Below, piece by piece: positions 46,509 through 54,894 of a DNA stretch of 64,000 bases. How positions within the stretch are numbered: position 1 is the stretch's first letter; every line of letters begins with the position of its first letter. The notes beneath the pieces are model-generated. The model was not told the DNA's origin. It did no database searches and saw only the letters and a list, made by a program, of their open reading frames with translations. Origin of the DNA: Rhodobacteraceae bacterium WFHF2C18 (GTDB lineage: Bacteria > Pseudomonadota > Alphaproteobacteria > Rhodobacterales > Rhodobacteraceae); assembly GCA_002166865.1 (NCBI GenBank), contig NHTQ01000001.1, positions 992,001 to 1,056,000 of the forward strand, written 5' to 3'. Made by a program: the position numbers and the translations under genes.

Positions 46509-46615
46509 GTCTCCCCCTGAATGGATCTTGGCGTCGTCCTCGTCCGAATATGTTCCGCCGCACCCCGTTTGACCAGCGTGACACGGCACCGAGAGCGGCG
46601 CCGCGGCGGGCACGG

Positions 46616-47929
46616 TCAGGCCCGGCCCCGCCAAGTCTCGATCCGGTCGACCCAGTGACGGTACCACAGGTCCGCCGCGCGCAGGAAATGCGGCGTCGGA
46701 ACCGGATGCAGCGGGTGGCGGCGCAGCCGCGTGTCCGCATAGGCCGTCGCACCGCGCGGATCGCCCAGGGCCCGATAGGCCGCCTTGGCGCCCAGGTAGG
46801 GCGCCATGACCGTGCCGGACCCGGAAAAGCCCATGGCGTGATGCAGGCCGCGGTCCTCGCCCACGTTGGGCATGTGATCGAAGGTGTAGCCCACGTTGCC
46901 CATCCAGACATGGGACAGCTTGACCCCGCGCAGCTCAGCCCAGATCCCGGCCATCGTGGCGTGCAGCCGTTCCGCCGCGCGCTCCAGCGGCACGGGCCGC
47001 ATCGCCGCGCGCCCGCCGAAAAGCACGCGCCGGCCATCGGGCGACAGGCGGAAATAGCTGTGCCGCGCGCGCGTTTCGACCATGGTGCGCCTGCCGGGCG
47101 CCAGATGCGCCAGATCCCCGGCCGGCAGTTGCTCGGTCGCGATGATGAAACTGGGCAGCGCAAAGACCCGAAGCGCGTGCCAGCGAAAGGGCGGTCCGGT
47201 ATACCCGTTTGTTGCCAGGATCACCTTGTCGGCCCGCACCTGCCCCTGCCCCGTGCGCGCCGTGAACCCCAGCGGCGCGCGGCCCAGCGCGGTGACGGGG
47301 CAGGCCCCGGCGACCGCGATCCCGCGCCGTTGCGCGGCCCGCATCAAGCCCCTGTGGAACTTGGCCGGGTCGATGGCGGCATGTTCGGGAAACAGCAGGC
47401 CGCCGAAATACTGGTCGGTCGCGATCTCGGATCCCAGGCCCGAGCGGTCCAGCAGGCGCACCTGCACATCGCTCTTGGCCGCGACATCCCGGGCCATCTG
47501 CCGCTGCGCCTCGAAATCCTTCCGCGTCCAGGCAAGCTGGATGCGCCCGGTCTGCTGCAGGTCGCAGTCGATCCCCTCGCTCCGGATGAAGCCGCGCAGC
47601 CACTCCAGCGCCGGACGCGCCTCGGCGAAAAGCGCATCCGCCGTCTCGGCCCCGTAAAGCCCGGCCAGGCGGGACCAGCTCAGCCTCGGGTGGGCACCGA
47701 CCATACCCCCGTTGCGGCTGGAGGCCCCCGCGCCGGGCAGGCCCGCGTCGGCCACGGCGACGGTGGCGCCGCAGTCATGCGCGGCGATGGCCGCCGACAG
47801 GCCGGCGTAGCCCGCCCCGATGACCAGCACGTCGCAGTGCGCGGGCAGCCCGGCCTCGGCCGGCTGCGGCGGTGCCGCCTCCCACCAGAAGGGATGCCCG
47901 ATGTCCGCGTCGTCCGTCCAGCCGGTCAT
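46616..47929 (-). CDS. FAD-dependent amine/amino-acid oxidase (DadA/PuuB-like)
   Basis: The 437-residue flavoprotein has VLVIGAGYAGLSAAIAAHD near residue 35, GASSRNGGMVG soon after, and a C-terminal FSGSGTVMAPYLGAKAA. The pattern fits the D-amino acid oxidase superfamily, near gamma-glutamylputrescine oxidase. It should oxidise an amine to an aldehyde or keto acid, with the next gene an aldehyde dehydrogenase. The start at 47929 has GGAGCAGGC upstream. Confidence 0.87.
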   Translation of the reverse strand: MTGWTDDADIGHPFWWEAAPPQPAEAGLPAHCDVLVIGAGYAGLSAAIAAHDCGATVAVADAGLPGAGASSRNGGMVGAHPRLSWSRLAGLYGAETADALFAEARPALEWLRGFIRSEGIDCDLQQTGRIQLAWTRKDFEAQRQMARDVAAKSDVQVRLLDRSGLGSEIATDQYFGGLLFPEHAAIDPAKFHRGLMRAAQRRGIAVAGACPVTALGRAPLGFTARTGQGQVRADKVILATNGYTGPPFRWHALRVFALPSFIIATEQLPAGDLAHLAPGRRTMVETRARHSYFRLSPDGRRVLFGGRAAMRPVPLERAAERLHATMAGIWAELRGVKLSHVWMGNVGYTFDHMPNVGEDRGLHHAMGFSGSGTVMAPYLGAKAAYRALGDPRGATAYADTRLRRHPLHPVPTPHFLRAADLWYRHWVDRIETWRGRA

Positions 47930-48159
47930 TGCCTGCTCCCGCGCTTGACACGACAAGACCGGTTTTCCGCCGGCGGCGCAAGTCGCCCGTGACCCGGCGA
48001 ACCCGCCGAACGCGTGGATGCACCTGGGCGTCTCCACGCCGATCACAAAGAAATCGCGGCCCGGCGCCGCAACTTTGTCCCGCCCCGCACGTTGGCCGCG
48101 CAGAGGGCGGGTATCGCCGCCCGACGCCAAGAAATGACGCAAACAGGAAAGGAGCACCC

Positions 48160-49170
48160 ATGAAACGGCTACTGACGACGACGGCACTGATCGCCTTCGC
48201 GGCGGCGCCGGTGTTCGCCGACAGCCACGGCGAGGGCTCGGACAACACCGAGATGCAGACCCAGCAGACCCAGCAGGCGACCGACGGTCAGGCGAAGACA
48301 GGCGACGCCGCCATGAAAGAGCCCAGGATGCAAGCGGGCGAGATGACGGTGCGCGCCTCCGACCTTCTGGGCGAGCCGGTTTTCATCCGCCCCAAGGGCG
48401 CCGCGGATGAAGAAATCCCCGACAGCCTGGCCGGACCGGGCAGGAACTGGGAAAACGCCGGGGAGGTGGATGACGTGATCCTGTCCCGGGAGGGCCGGAT
48501 CACCTCGGTCACGCTCGATGTCGGCGGCTTGCTCGGCATGGGCGAAAAGAACGTGAAGACCGGCCTGGACGAGTTGAAATTCGTGGCCGAATCCGACGCG
48601 GAAGGGGATTTCTTCCTCGTCTTCACGGGCGATCGCAGCGCGCTGGAAGAGCGCGAGAGCTACGACCGCGCCGCGGCAGAGGAAGAGGGCGAACTCTCCT
48701 TCGTCCGCGAATGGGCCGCGAAGCAGGACGAACAGGGCTACACCGCCGCCGAGGCAGACTTGGCCGAAACCGAGGACGGCGACGAGCGGATGGCCGAAGG
48801 GTCCGGGCAGACGGCGGCCGAGCAGCAAGAGGCCGCCGATACCCAGCCGGAAGAAGGCCTGGACCGGGCCGAGGCCGGCCGCCTGAGCCCCGGCGAACGC
48901 GAGGCCCTGACCGCCGAAGAGCTTGAGGGCATGATCGTCCAGGGCCAGGACGGCCAGGACATCGGCGACATCGAGACGCTCCTCCTGGACGACGCGGGCA
49001 AGATCGAAAAGGTCGTGATCGACGTCGGCGGGTTTCTCGGCATCGGCGAGAAACCGGTGGCGGTGAAATTCGACGACTTGCAGATCAGCCGCGACGATGC
49101 CGGCGATCTGACTGTTTCCTCGACGCACAGCTATGACGAATTCGAAAAGATGGAGGAATGGCAGGGCTGA
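48160..49170 (+). CDS. exported protein with two PRC-barrel domains
   Basis: The 336-residue protein has a Sec signal peptide ending APVFA, a Gln/Thr-rich linker, a first PRC-barrel (about 55-165) with LDVGGLLGMGEKNV, an acidic Glu/Ala-rich linker, and a second PRC-barrel (about 255-335) with IDVGGFLGIGEKPV. The two domains are clearly duplicated. PRC-barrels bind proteins or RNA in other contexts; here the protein is periplasmic or secreted and its role is unknown. It has its own promoter region and terminator; the ribosome-binding site is AGGAAAGGAG. Confidence 0.85.
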   Translation: MKRLLTTTALIAFAAAPVFADSHGEGSDNTEMQTQQTQQATDGQAKTGDAAMKEPRMQAGEMTVRASDLLGEPVFIRPKGAADEEIPDSLAGPGRNWENAGEVDDVILSREGRITSVTLDVGGLLGMGEKNVKTGLDELKFVAESDAEGDFFLVFTGDRSALEERESYDRAAAEEEGELSFVREWAAKQDEQGYTAAEADLAETEDGDERMAEGSGQTAAEQQEAADTQPEEGLDRAEAGRLSPGEREALTAEELEGMIVQGQDGQDIGDIETLLLDDAGKIEKVVIDVGGFLGIGEKPVAVKFDDLQISRDDAGDLTVSSTHSYDEFEKMEEWQG

Positions 49171-49186
49171 CCCCCTGATCACTCGC

Positions 49187-49214
49187 GGAAAGGGGGCCTT
49201 GCTGCCCCTTTTCC
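49187..49214 (+). terminator. terminator of the PRC-barrel gene
   Basis: An 11-bp stem with one G-T wobble (49187-49197 with 49204-49214, loop of 6). The T-run is inside the right arm (CCCCTTTTCC) rather than after it, so strength is moderate. It separates the gene from the opposing tRNA. Confidence 0.6.
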
Positions 49215-49219
49215 GGCGG

Positions 49220-49295
49220 TGGTGCCCCCAGAGAGACTCGAACTCCCGACCTACTGATTACAAATCAGTTGCTCTACCAGCTGAGCTATAGGGGC
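49220..49295 (-). tRNA. tRNA-Thr (anticodon UGU)
   Basis: A 76-nt cloverleaf on the minus strand. The acceptor stem GCCCCTA pairs with TGGGGGC (one G-U), the D-arm has AGCTCAGCTGGTAGAGC, the anticodon arm is CTGATTTGTAATCAG with loop anticodon TGT, the T-arm is GGGAGTTCGAGTCTCTC, and CCA is encoded. It stands between two protein genes and points toward the PRC-barrel gene. Confidence 0.96.
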
Positions 49296-49431
49296 CACGT
49301 CATTTCGATACGCGCGATGGCGCGCGCGCGCAAGCCGGAATTGCGCACCCCAGGCGGGTCGGCGAAACCGGTTTAACTGCCGGCAAAAGCCTTTATATTG
49401 GCGCTGCTGTTCCAACAGGGCCGGGAATTAA

Positions 49432-50307
49432 ATGCAGGTCGTTCTTCACGCTGGCGCGCATATGACTGACGAAAACAGGCTGGTGAAATGCCTGGCTGCC
49501 AATCGCGACCGGCTGGAGCAGATCGGCACCAACGTCCCCGATCCCGCCAGCTATCACAAGCTGATCCGCGACACGCTTCACGCGGCGCGCAAGGGTGGCG
49601 TCGCCCCCGACGCGCGCGAGGTGCTGCTGGACGCCATCGTCGAGGACGGCTCCGCCGACAGGCTGGTGCTGTCCAACGAGGGATTCTTCGGCACGCCCAA
49701 GATGGCCGCCTCGGGCGGTGTCCTCTATTCGGCGGCCGAGGAGCGGCTGGGCACCCTGCACCAGATCTTCCGCCACGACGACGTGGAGCTTTTCATGGCG
49801 ATCCGGAACCCGGCAACCTTCCTGCCGGCGGTCTTCCAGAAGACCAGGGTCGACACCATGGCCGATTTCCTCGACGGCACCGACCCCACCGAGGTGCGGT
49901 GGTCGAACCTCGTCACGCGCATGAAATCCGCCTTCCCCGACATGCCGATCACCCTGTGGTGCAACGAGGACACGCCCCTGATCTGGGCCGAGATCCTGCG
50001 CGAGATGGGCGGGCTGGATCCCGCCGCCCCGATCGAGCAGGAGTTCGCGCTTCTGTCCGAGATCATGACCGAAGCCGGGATGAAACGGTTCATGAACTAC
50101 ATGGACGCCCACCCGGGCATGACCGAGACGCAGAAGCGCCGGGTGATCGCCGCCTTCCTCGACAAGTTCGCGGATGAAAGCGCGATCGAAGAGGAACTGG
50201 ACGTTCCGGGCTGGAGCGATGACCTGATCGCGCGGCTTTCGGAGATCTACGACGAGGACGTGGATGCCCTGCAGCGCTGGCCCGGCCTCACCATGATCGG
50301 ACCCTAG
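49432..50307 (+). CDS. conserved hypothetical protein, sulfotransferase-like fold suspected
   Basis: The 291-residue soluble protein opens with MQVVLHAGAHMTDENRLV, which has the placement of a P-loop-like turn. Later it has FMAIRNPATFLPAVFQK, similar in form to the 3'-phosphate motif (RNP) of sulfotransferases. I infer a distant relation to the sulfotransferase/P-loop group, but the classical PKSGT loop is missing. Function unknown. The ribosome-binding site is GGGA five bases upstream. Confidence 0.7.
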   Translation: MQVVLHAGAHMTDENRLVKCLAANRDRLEQIGTNVPDPASYHKLIRDTLHAARKGGVAPDAREVLLDAIVEDGSADRLVLSNEGFFGTPKMAASGGVLYSAAEERLGTLHQIFRHDDVELFMAIRNPATFLPAVFQKTRVDTMADFLDGTDPTEVRWSNLVTRMKSAFPDMPITLWCNEDTPLIWAEILREMGGLDPAAPIEQEFALLSEIMTEAGMKRFMNYMDAHPGMTETQKRRVIAAFLDKFADESAIEEELDVPGWSDDLIARLSEIYDEDVDALQRWPGLTMIGP

Positions 50308-50314
50308 AGCGCGC

Positions 50315-50572
50315 CTACATCCCGAGCGCCTGCTTGTACATCTCCAGAACAGCTTCCTCTTCGGCGATGTCGTCCTTGTCGCGCTTGCGCAGCGCGATCA
50401 CCTTGCGCATCACCTTGGTGTCATAGCCGCGCGCCTTGGCCTCGGCCATGACCTCTTTCTGCTGGTCGGCGAGGTCCTTCTTTTCGGCCTCCAGCCGTTC
50501 GAAGCGTTCCACGAACTGGCGCAGTTCGTCGGCCGTCACGCGGTAGTTGGCCTCGGGAGTGGAGTCGTCCAT
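50315..50572 (-). CDS. gapR: GapR-type (DUF2312) chromosome-binding protein
   Basis: The 85-residue helical protein matches DUF2312: it has a long coiled-coil (QFVERFERLEAEKKDLADQQ) followed by a basic helix (RKVIALRKRDKDD). In Caulobacter the family member GapR binds overtwisted DNA ahead of moving polymerases and stimulates topoisomerases. The ATG at 50570-50572 is preceded by AGAGGA. It stands alone. Confidence 0.9.
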   Translation of the reverse strand: MDDSTPEANYRVTADELRQFVERFERLEAEKKDLADQQKEVMAEAKARGYDTKVMRKVIALRKRDKDDIAEEEAVLEMYKQALGM

Positions 50573-50713
50573 CGTGTCCTCTTTGCGCGGTGGAGCCCTT
50601 GTCCTATCCCCCCGCGGCGGCACCCGCAAGCGGGATCTGGCCGCGCCAGCGCTTGCGCGCCGCCCGGGTTTCGTCTAGGCGCTGCACAGGCGAACGGCCC
50701 AAGGAGACCCGTC

Positions 50714-50929
50714 ATGGAGGTACTGATCTGGCTGGGTGCAGGGATCTCGCTGCTCGGGCTGGCCGGGCTGGTCTGGTGCATCCTGCGCGTCTGGAAAGCC
50801 CGGCGCAGCGGTCTTGAGGATGCCGCGCTGCGCGAACAGGTCCGCCGCGTGCTGCCGATCAACACCGGGGCGCTGATGCTGTCCGTCCTGGGCCTGATGC
50901 TGGTCGTCGTTGGGATCATGCTGGGCTGA
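50714..50929 (+). CDS. small two-helix membrane protein
   Basis: The 71-residue protein has two hydrophobic helices (about 5-26 and 50-70) joined by a basic/acidic loop. The ribosome-binding site AAGGAGA lies well placed upstream. Function unknown. It is divergent from gapR and convergent with the FadJ-like gene. Confidence 0.75.
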   Translation: MEVLIWLGAGISLLGLAGLVWCILRVWKARRSGLEDAALREQVRRVLPINTGALMLSVLGLMLVVVGIMLG

Positions 50930-50932
50930 CGC

Positions 50933-52981
50933 TCACGGCGCCCGCCCGAAAAATCCCATGCCGTTCTTGAACATGTCCGCGATGGCCGGATGCGGCGCCC
51001 AAAGCGCGGCGTCCAGCGCGGCGAAGCGTTTCATCGTGGTCATCAGGGTCAGTGTTCCCGCCAGATCGGCCTGGAACAACGGCCCGCCCCGCGCCCGGTC
51101 GAAGCCGTAGCCGCGCACCATCAGCACGTCCACGTCCGAGGCGCGCTGGACCACGCCATCGGCAATCAGCCGGGCGGCGGCATTGACCAGCGCCGCATGC
51201 AGCGCTTCCCCCGGCTCCTGATCGTCCGCCGGCGCGGATGGAAGCCCCCTGTCGGCGCGCCAGTTGTCCAGCCAGGCGGGCAGCTCCGGGTCCGGTCGGG
51301 CCGCGCCGCCATCGTGGATGTAGAACCCGCGCCCCGCGGCGCGGCCGCCGTGACCGGCGGCCGACCGTGCCGCCAGCAGATCCTGCCCCGGCCCGCCGGC
51401 GGCCGCCCCACCCGCCAGACGGGCCAGGCGGTGGCGGGCGGCCTCCAGCCCCTCGGCATCCATCATCGCGAATGGGCCGGCGCGGAATCCCATATGACGC
51501 GCGGCGGCGTCCACCTCGGCCGGGGTGTGGCCCGCTTCCACCAGCCGCAGCGCCGCCCCCGACAGGGCCGCGGCAAGGTTCGCCCCCGCAAGCCCCGGCA
51601 CCGCCGCCGCCCGCACCACCGTCCAGCCAAGACCGGCACAGGCCCTGGACAGGCTCACCACGCTTTCGGCCGCAGCCCCGGCGGGCACGCCGATCTCGGC
51701 CAGCCGGCGGCCCTCCTGCACCGGGTAAAGGCGCAGCGACAGCGCGCGCGCCCCGGCGCCCACGGCGTCGGCCCGCGCGCGAAGCGCGAGCATCGGATCC
51801 AGCACCGCCCAGGCAACGGGCCGTCCTCCCATCATGACCGCCACGGTGCCGTCGTCGAGAACGAGGTCCGCGCCCGCCACGGCCTCTCCGGGCGCGGCCC
51901 GGTCAAGGCGGCTGAGGCGCGCCTTGGCCTCGGCCTCCGTTATCTCCTGCCGGGCAATGGCCGCCTCGAACTCCGCAGCCACCCGCTCGGCCGCCTGGGC
52001 GGCATCGTCCTGTCCGCCGCCTGCAAGAGTCACGGTATGACCGGCCGCCAGCCAGGCGGTCGCCATCTCGGCCAGAAAACGGGGCCGCCCCAGAAGGGCC
52101 ACGCGGCCGATCTCGCGCGCGGTGGCCTGCCTCTGCTCGGGCATCACCGCCGCGCGGCGTTCGGCCAGAACGGCATGGCGCAGGGCCCGCGCGCGGGGTG
52201 AGCCCACCCGGTCGGCAAAGAGCGCGGCTTCCAGCTCGACCCCGCGCGTGAAGGGCAGAAGCAGCGCCGCCTCGATGCACTTGACGATATCCGCCTCGGC
52301 CCTGTCCCGGCCTTCCAGCCGGGCCGCGACGGCCGCCACCGCCTTCTGATAGCCGGCCGGATCCGACAGACCGCGCGTGCGGTCGCGGCTCCTTCGCCAG
52401 CCGCCGCTGCGGGCCAGATCGCGGGCGAGGGCCTCGGCCCGTTCCTGCGGCGCCTGCGCCACCACCTCGTCCAACAGGCGCTCCGCCCGGGGATCGGAGG
52501 CCGCGACGGTCCGCCCCGACAGCAGAAGTTCCAGCGCCACCTGCGCGCCCGCCAGGCGGGGCAGCCGCTGTGTCGTGCCCCCGCAGGGCAACAGGCCCAG
52601 CGTCACTTCGGGCAGCCCGATCTGCGCATCCTGCGCCGCGACCCGCGCATGGGCCGCCAGCGCCAGTTCGGCCGCCGCACCCAGAACCTGCCCGTGAAGC
52701 GCGGCCACGACGGGCTTGGGCATCTCCTCGATCGATTGGGCCAGATCACCGATTCCGGGCGGGCCTGGCCCGTCGTCGTATTCGGCCAGGTCAAGGCCGG
52801 TGGAAAACCCCGCGCCGGCACCGCGGATCACCACCGCCTCCGTCGCCGGATCCGCGGCCGCGCGCTCAAGCGCCCGGGCCAACGCCGCCCGCAGCGACGG
52901 GGCGAGAATGTTCGCCACCGGCCGATCCAGGGTCAGGACGGCGACGCGGTCTCGCCGGTCGACATGTACCTCCGAAGTCAC
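50933..52981 (-). CDS. FadJ-like enoyl-CoA hydratase with degenerate dehydrogenase domain
   Basis: The 682-residue protein has the layout of the multifunctional beta-oxidation enzyme: a crotonase domain (1-190), an NAD-binding 3-hydroxyacyl-CoA dehydrogenase domain (about 290-460) and a C-terminal helical domain. The hydratase catalytic Glu residues look present (E105 in GAAAELALA, E125 in GLPEVTLGLL). The dehydrogenase dinucleotide loop is broken: where GxGxMG is expected the sequence is GRPRFL (298-303), and the catalytic His position reads SLRLYP (Arg417). I infer an active hydratase or isomerase without normal dehydrogenase activity. No thiolase partner is adjacent. Confidence 0.82.
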   Translation of the reverse strand: MTSEVHVDRRDRVAVLTLDRPVANILAPSLRAALARALERAAADPATEAVVIRGAGAGFSTGLDLAEYDDGPGPPGIGDLAQSIEEMPKPVVAALHGQVLGAAAELALAAHARVAAQDAQIGLPEVTLGLLPCGGTTQRLPRLAGAQVALELLLSGRTVAASDPRAERLLDEVVAQAPQERAEALARDLARSGGWRRSRDRTRGLSDPAGYQKAVAAVAARLEGRDRAEADIVKCIEAALLLPFTRGVELEAALFADRVGSPRARALRHAVLAERRAAVMPEQRQATAREIGRVALLGRPRFLAEMATAWLAAGHTVTLAGGGQDDAAQAAERVAAEFEAAIARQEITEAEAKARLSRLDRAAPGEAVAGADLVLDDGTVAVMMGGRPVAWAVLDPMLALRARADAVGAGARALSLRLYPVQEGRRLAEIGVPAGAAAESVVSLSRACAGLGWTVVRAAAVPGLAGANLAAALSGAALRLVEAGHTPAEVDAAARHMGFRAGPFAMMDAEGLEAARHRLARLAGGAAAGGPGQDLLAARSAAGHGGRAAGRGFYIHDGGAARPDPELPAWLDNWRADRGLPSAPADDQEPGEALHAALVNAAARLIADGVVQRASDVDVLMVRGYGFDRARGGPLFQADLAGTLTLMTTMKRFAALDAALWAPHPAIADMFKNGMGFFGRAP

Positions 52982-53076
52982 ACCAAATATGCCTCGTGCC
53001 GCGCAGGCAAGCTGCGCCTTTCACGAGCCATTAGTACGAAGAATGCCGCTTGGCGCAAGCGCAGGACGCGCGCCCG

Positions 53077-53286
53077 TCAGATCGGCATGTTGTCGAACTG
53101 GGCCTCGATGGCGGCATTGCGCAGCTCCTCGTTCAGGTCGCGCGCCTCGGGCGGCACGTCCTCGCCGCGTTCGTCCATCTCCTCGATCACCCGTTCGAGC
53201 TGCGGCTGATACCGCAGGCGATCCTTGTCGCCCGCCTCGCCGATATCCTGCTGCAGGCGGTCCAGTTCGGCTCTGAGGTCTTGCAT
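53077..53286 (-). CDS. small helical conserved hypothetical protein
   Basis: The 69-residue protein is acidic and helical (AELDRLQQDIGEAGDKDRL, EEMDERGEDVPPEARDLN) and looks like a small coiled-coil. It lies 97 nt downstream of the DksA/TraR-like gene on the same strand and may share its transcript. Function unknown. Confidence 0.7.
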   Translation of the reverse strand: MQDLRAELDRLQQDIGEAGDKDRLRYQPQLERVIEEMDERGEDVPPEARDLNEELRNAAIEAQFDNMPI

Positions 53287-53383
53287 TCGGTCCTCCCATC
53301 GGTTGTCCGGGCCATTCTACCCCCGATCAAGTGGCGGCGATAGCCGAAGCCGGCGCCGGTGCGCGCCGACGCCTGATTTCCGC

Positions 53384-53707
53384 CTACCCGGCCGCCGCGC
53401 AGGTCCGGCAAAGGGGCGTGTCCGGCAGGGTGTCCAGCCGCTCGGGCGATATTTCCTCACCGCAGCGGGCGCAGATCCCGTAGGTGCCCTCTCGGATTCG
53501 TTGCAGCGCGGCGCGGATACGCGCGATCTCGGCCTGTCCGCTCTGTCCCAGTTGCTCCAGCACCTCTTCGTCCTCGCGCTCCACGGCGGCCTCTTCCCAG
53601 TCCTTGGAATGGGGCTCGTCAAGCTCGGCCTCGATATGGTGCAGGCGGCTGTCCAATTCGGCCAGCCGGGACAAGAGCCTCTTGCGGTAAGTGTCAGTCG
53701 ATTCCAT
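53384..53707 (-). CDS. DksA/TraR-family zinc-finger protein
   Basis: The 107-residue protein has a coiled-coil N-terminal half with an acidic tip (DWEEAAVEREDEE) and a C4 zinc finger (CARC, then 17 residues, then CRTC). DksA-like proteins enter the RNA polymerase secondary channel and change promoter response, often with ppGpp. It is shorter than full DksA, closer to TraR-like stress variants. An FNR-type box is centred 55 nt upstream of the start. Confidence 0.87.
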   Translation of the reverse strand: MESTDTYRKRLLSRLAELDSRLHHIEAELDEPHSKDWEEAAVEREDEEVLEQLGQSGQAEIARIRAALQRIREGTYGICARCGEEISPERLDTLPDTPLCRTCAAAG

Positions 53708-53755
53708 CGCCTCCTCCGTTCCGGATCACTCTGTCACGCCACCTCGCCAGCCACA

Positions 53756-53769
53756 TTGACGCAGGTCAA
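53756..53769. promoter_or_regulatory. FNR-type box TTGAC-N4-GTCAA
   Basis: A perfect palindrome TTGACGCAGGTCAA that fits the FNR/FnrL consensus TTGA-N6-TCAA. Its centre is 55 nt before the start of the DksA/TraR-like gene, which allows the -41.5 position with a short leader. It predicts oxygen-responsive control in an organism with FnrL; a FixK/NnrR-type factor is an alternative reader. Confidence 0.65.
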
Positions 53770-53819
53770 GCCGGCGGCCCGCCGGCGTGCGGCGGCCGCA
53801 GGGCGCCCCATCCCGGATT

Positions 53820-54809
53820 TCAGTCGGCCTCCTGCGCATCGCCGTCAACGGGAAAGGCTGGGCCAGGGTCTTTCGCGGGTGGCTCCGGCCCGTCGGCCGC
53901 CGACTTATGAGCGGCGCCGTGTCCCTCGTCCTCGGTCCGCGCCCGGGGAAACAGCCGCACGGCACGCTTGCCGTTCAGCTTCCCCATCTGGGCTCGGGCC
54001 ACCACGTGGCCCCGGCTGGCCAGAAGGTGCGTGGAGTCCAGGCTGTCGCGCGGTATCGTCAGGCGCTGACCGGGGGCAAGGCGCGTCGCCTCGCGCAGGG
54101 GCAGGGTCAGGCGCGCGATCTCGGCGGTCAGGGTCACGGGCGCGGCCAGCGCGGCCTCCTCGATTTCGGGAGCCTCCGGCGGGGCGGACTGCGCCACCCC
54201 GCCGCCCGGCTCCGGCGCGCAAAGCCGCGGCAGGAGCAGCGTCAGGCCACCCGACTTGGCGCCGCCGCCCATCTCGACGGTAATGTGGAAAACGTCGTAG
54301 TCCGGCGCCTGCAGCGCAAGCGCCAGGGCCGCGCTGTCCTCCACCATGTCACCGAAGCGAAAGCCCGGCGCGAGCGCCCCGCCTTCTCCAGACTCCAATT
54401 CCGCATCGACACCGGAGAGAACGGCATCGATGAAGGGCGCGGCCATCGCAGCGTCCGTGGGCGTCATGCGCCGGGCGGTGGGCGGGGACGCGCGCAGCCC
54501 GCCGGTGGTCTGCACCTCGACAAGGCCGGCCATCACCTGCGGGTCGAGGTTCAACGCGCCGCGCCGTCCCCCGGGGCCGTCAAGCAGCACCAACAGGCCG
54601 TCCTGCGGCAGGAGACCTGCAAGCTCGGCCTGCGGGTAAGCGTGCTGTTCCACGGTGGCGACGGTCAGGGACAGGTCGAACAGCCCGTCGGCAGCCCGGG
54701 CCAGCGCCAGGCGCAGCGCTTTCGCCGGGGTCATCGCACGCGCGTCGACCCCGTTGCGCCTCGCTTGCACCTTGCGATAAATGACCGATCCGCGGCCCCG
54801 CACGCCCAT
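53820..54809 (-). CDS. orphan FliM/FliN C-terminal (SpoA) domain protein
   Basis: The 329-residue protein has a FliM-like middle region (PAKALRLALARAADGLFDLSL) and a C-terminal SpoA segment (LTAEIARLTLPLREATRLAPG, IPRDSLDSTHLL) followed by a disordered tail. SpoA domains form the flagellar C-ring or type III sorting platform. No other flagellar gene lies in the window, and the N-terminal CheY-binding EIDALL motif is not seen. It lies just after the SSS-histidine kinase on the same strand. I chose ATG 54807-54809 (MGVRGRGSVIYRK); an in-frame GTG at 54890 would add 27 residues. Confidence 0.75.
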   Translation of the reverse strand: MGVRGRGSVIYRKVQARRNGVDARAMTPAKALRLALARAADGLFDLSLTVATVEQHAYPQAELAGLLPQDGLLVLLDGPGGRRGALNLDPQVMAGLVEVQTTGGLRASPPTARRMTPTDAAMAAPFIDAVLSGVDAELESGEGGALAPGFRFGDMVEDSAALALALQAPDYDVFHITVEMGGGAKSGGLTLLLPRLCAPEPGGGVAQSAPPEAPEIEEAALAAPVTLTAEIARLTLPLREATRLAPGQRLTIPRDSLDSTHLLASRGHVVARAQMGKLNGKRAVRLFPRARTEDEGHGAAHKSAADGPEPPAKDPGPAFPVDGDAQEAD

Positions 54810-54894
54810 GATCCCCGCCGTCTGCCAATGGCCCTTGTCGGGGGAGCGTAACCGCGACAGGGTTACCAGAGTGTTGCCGGCCGCGGACACGCGC

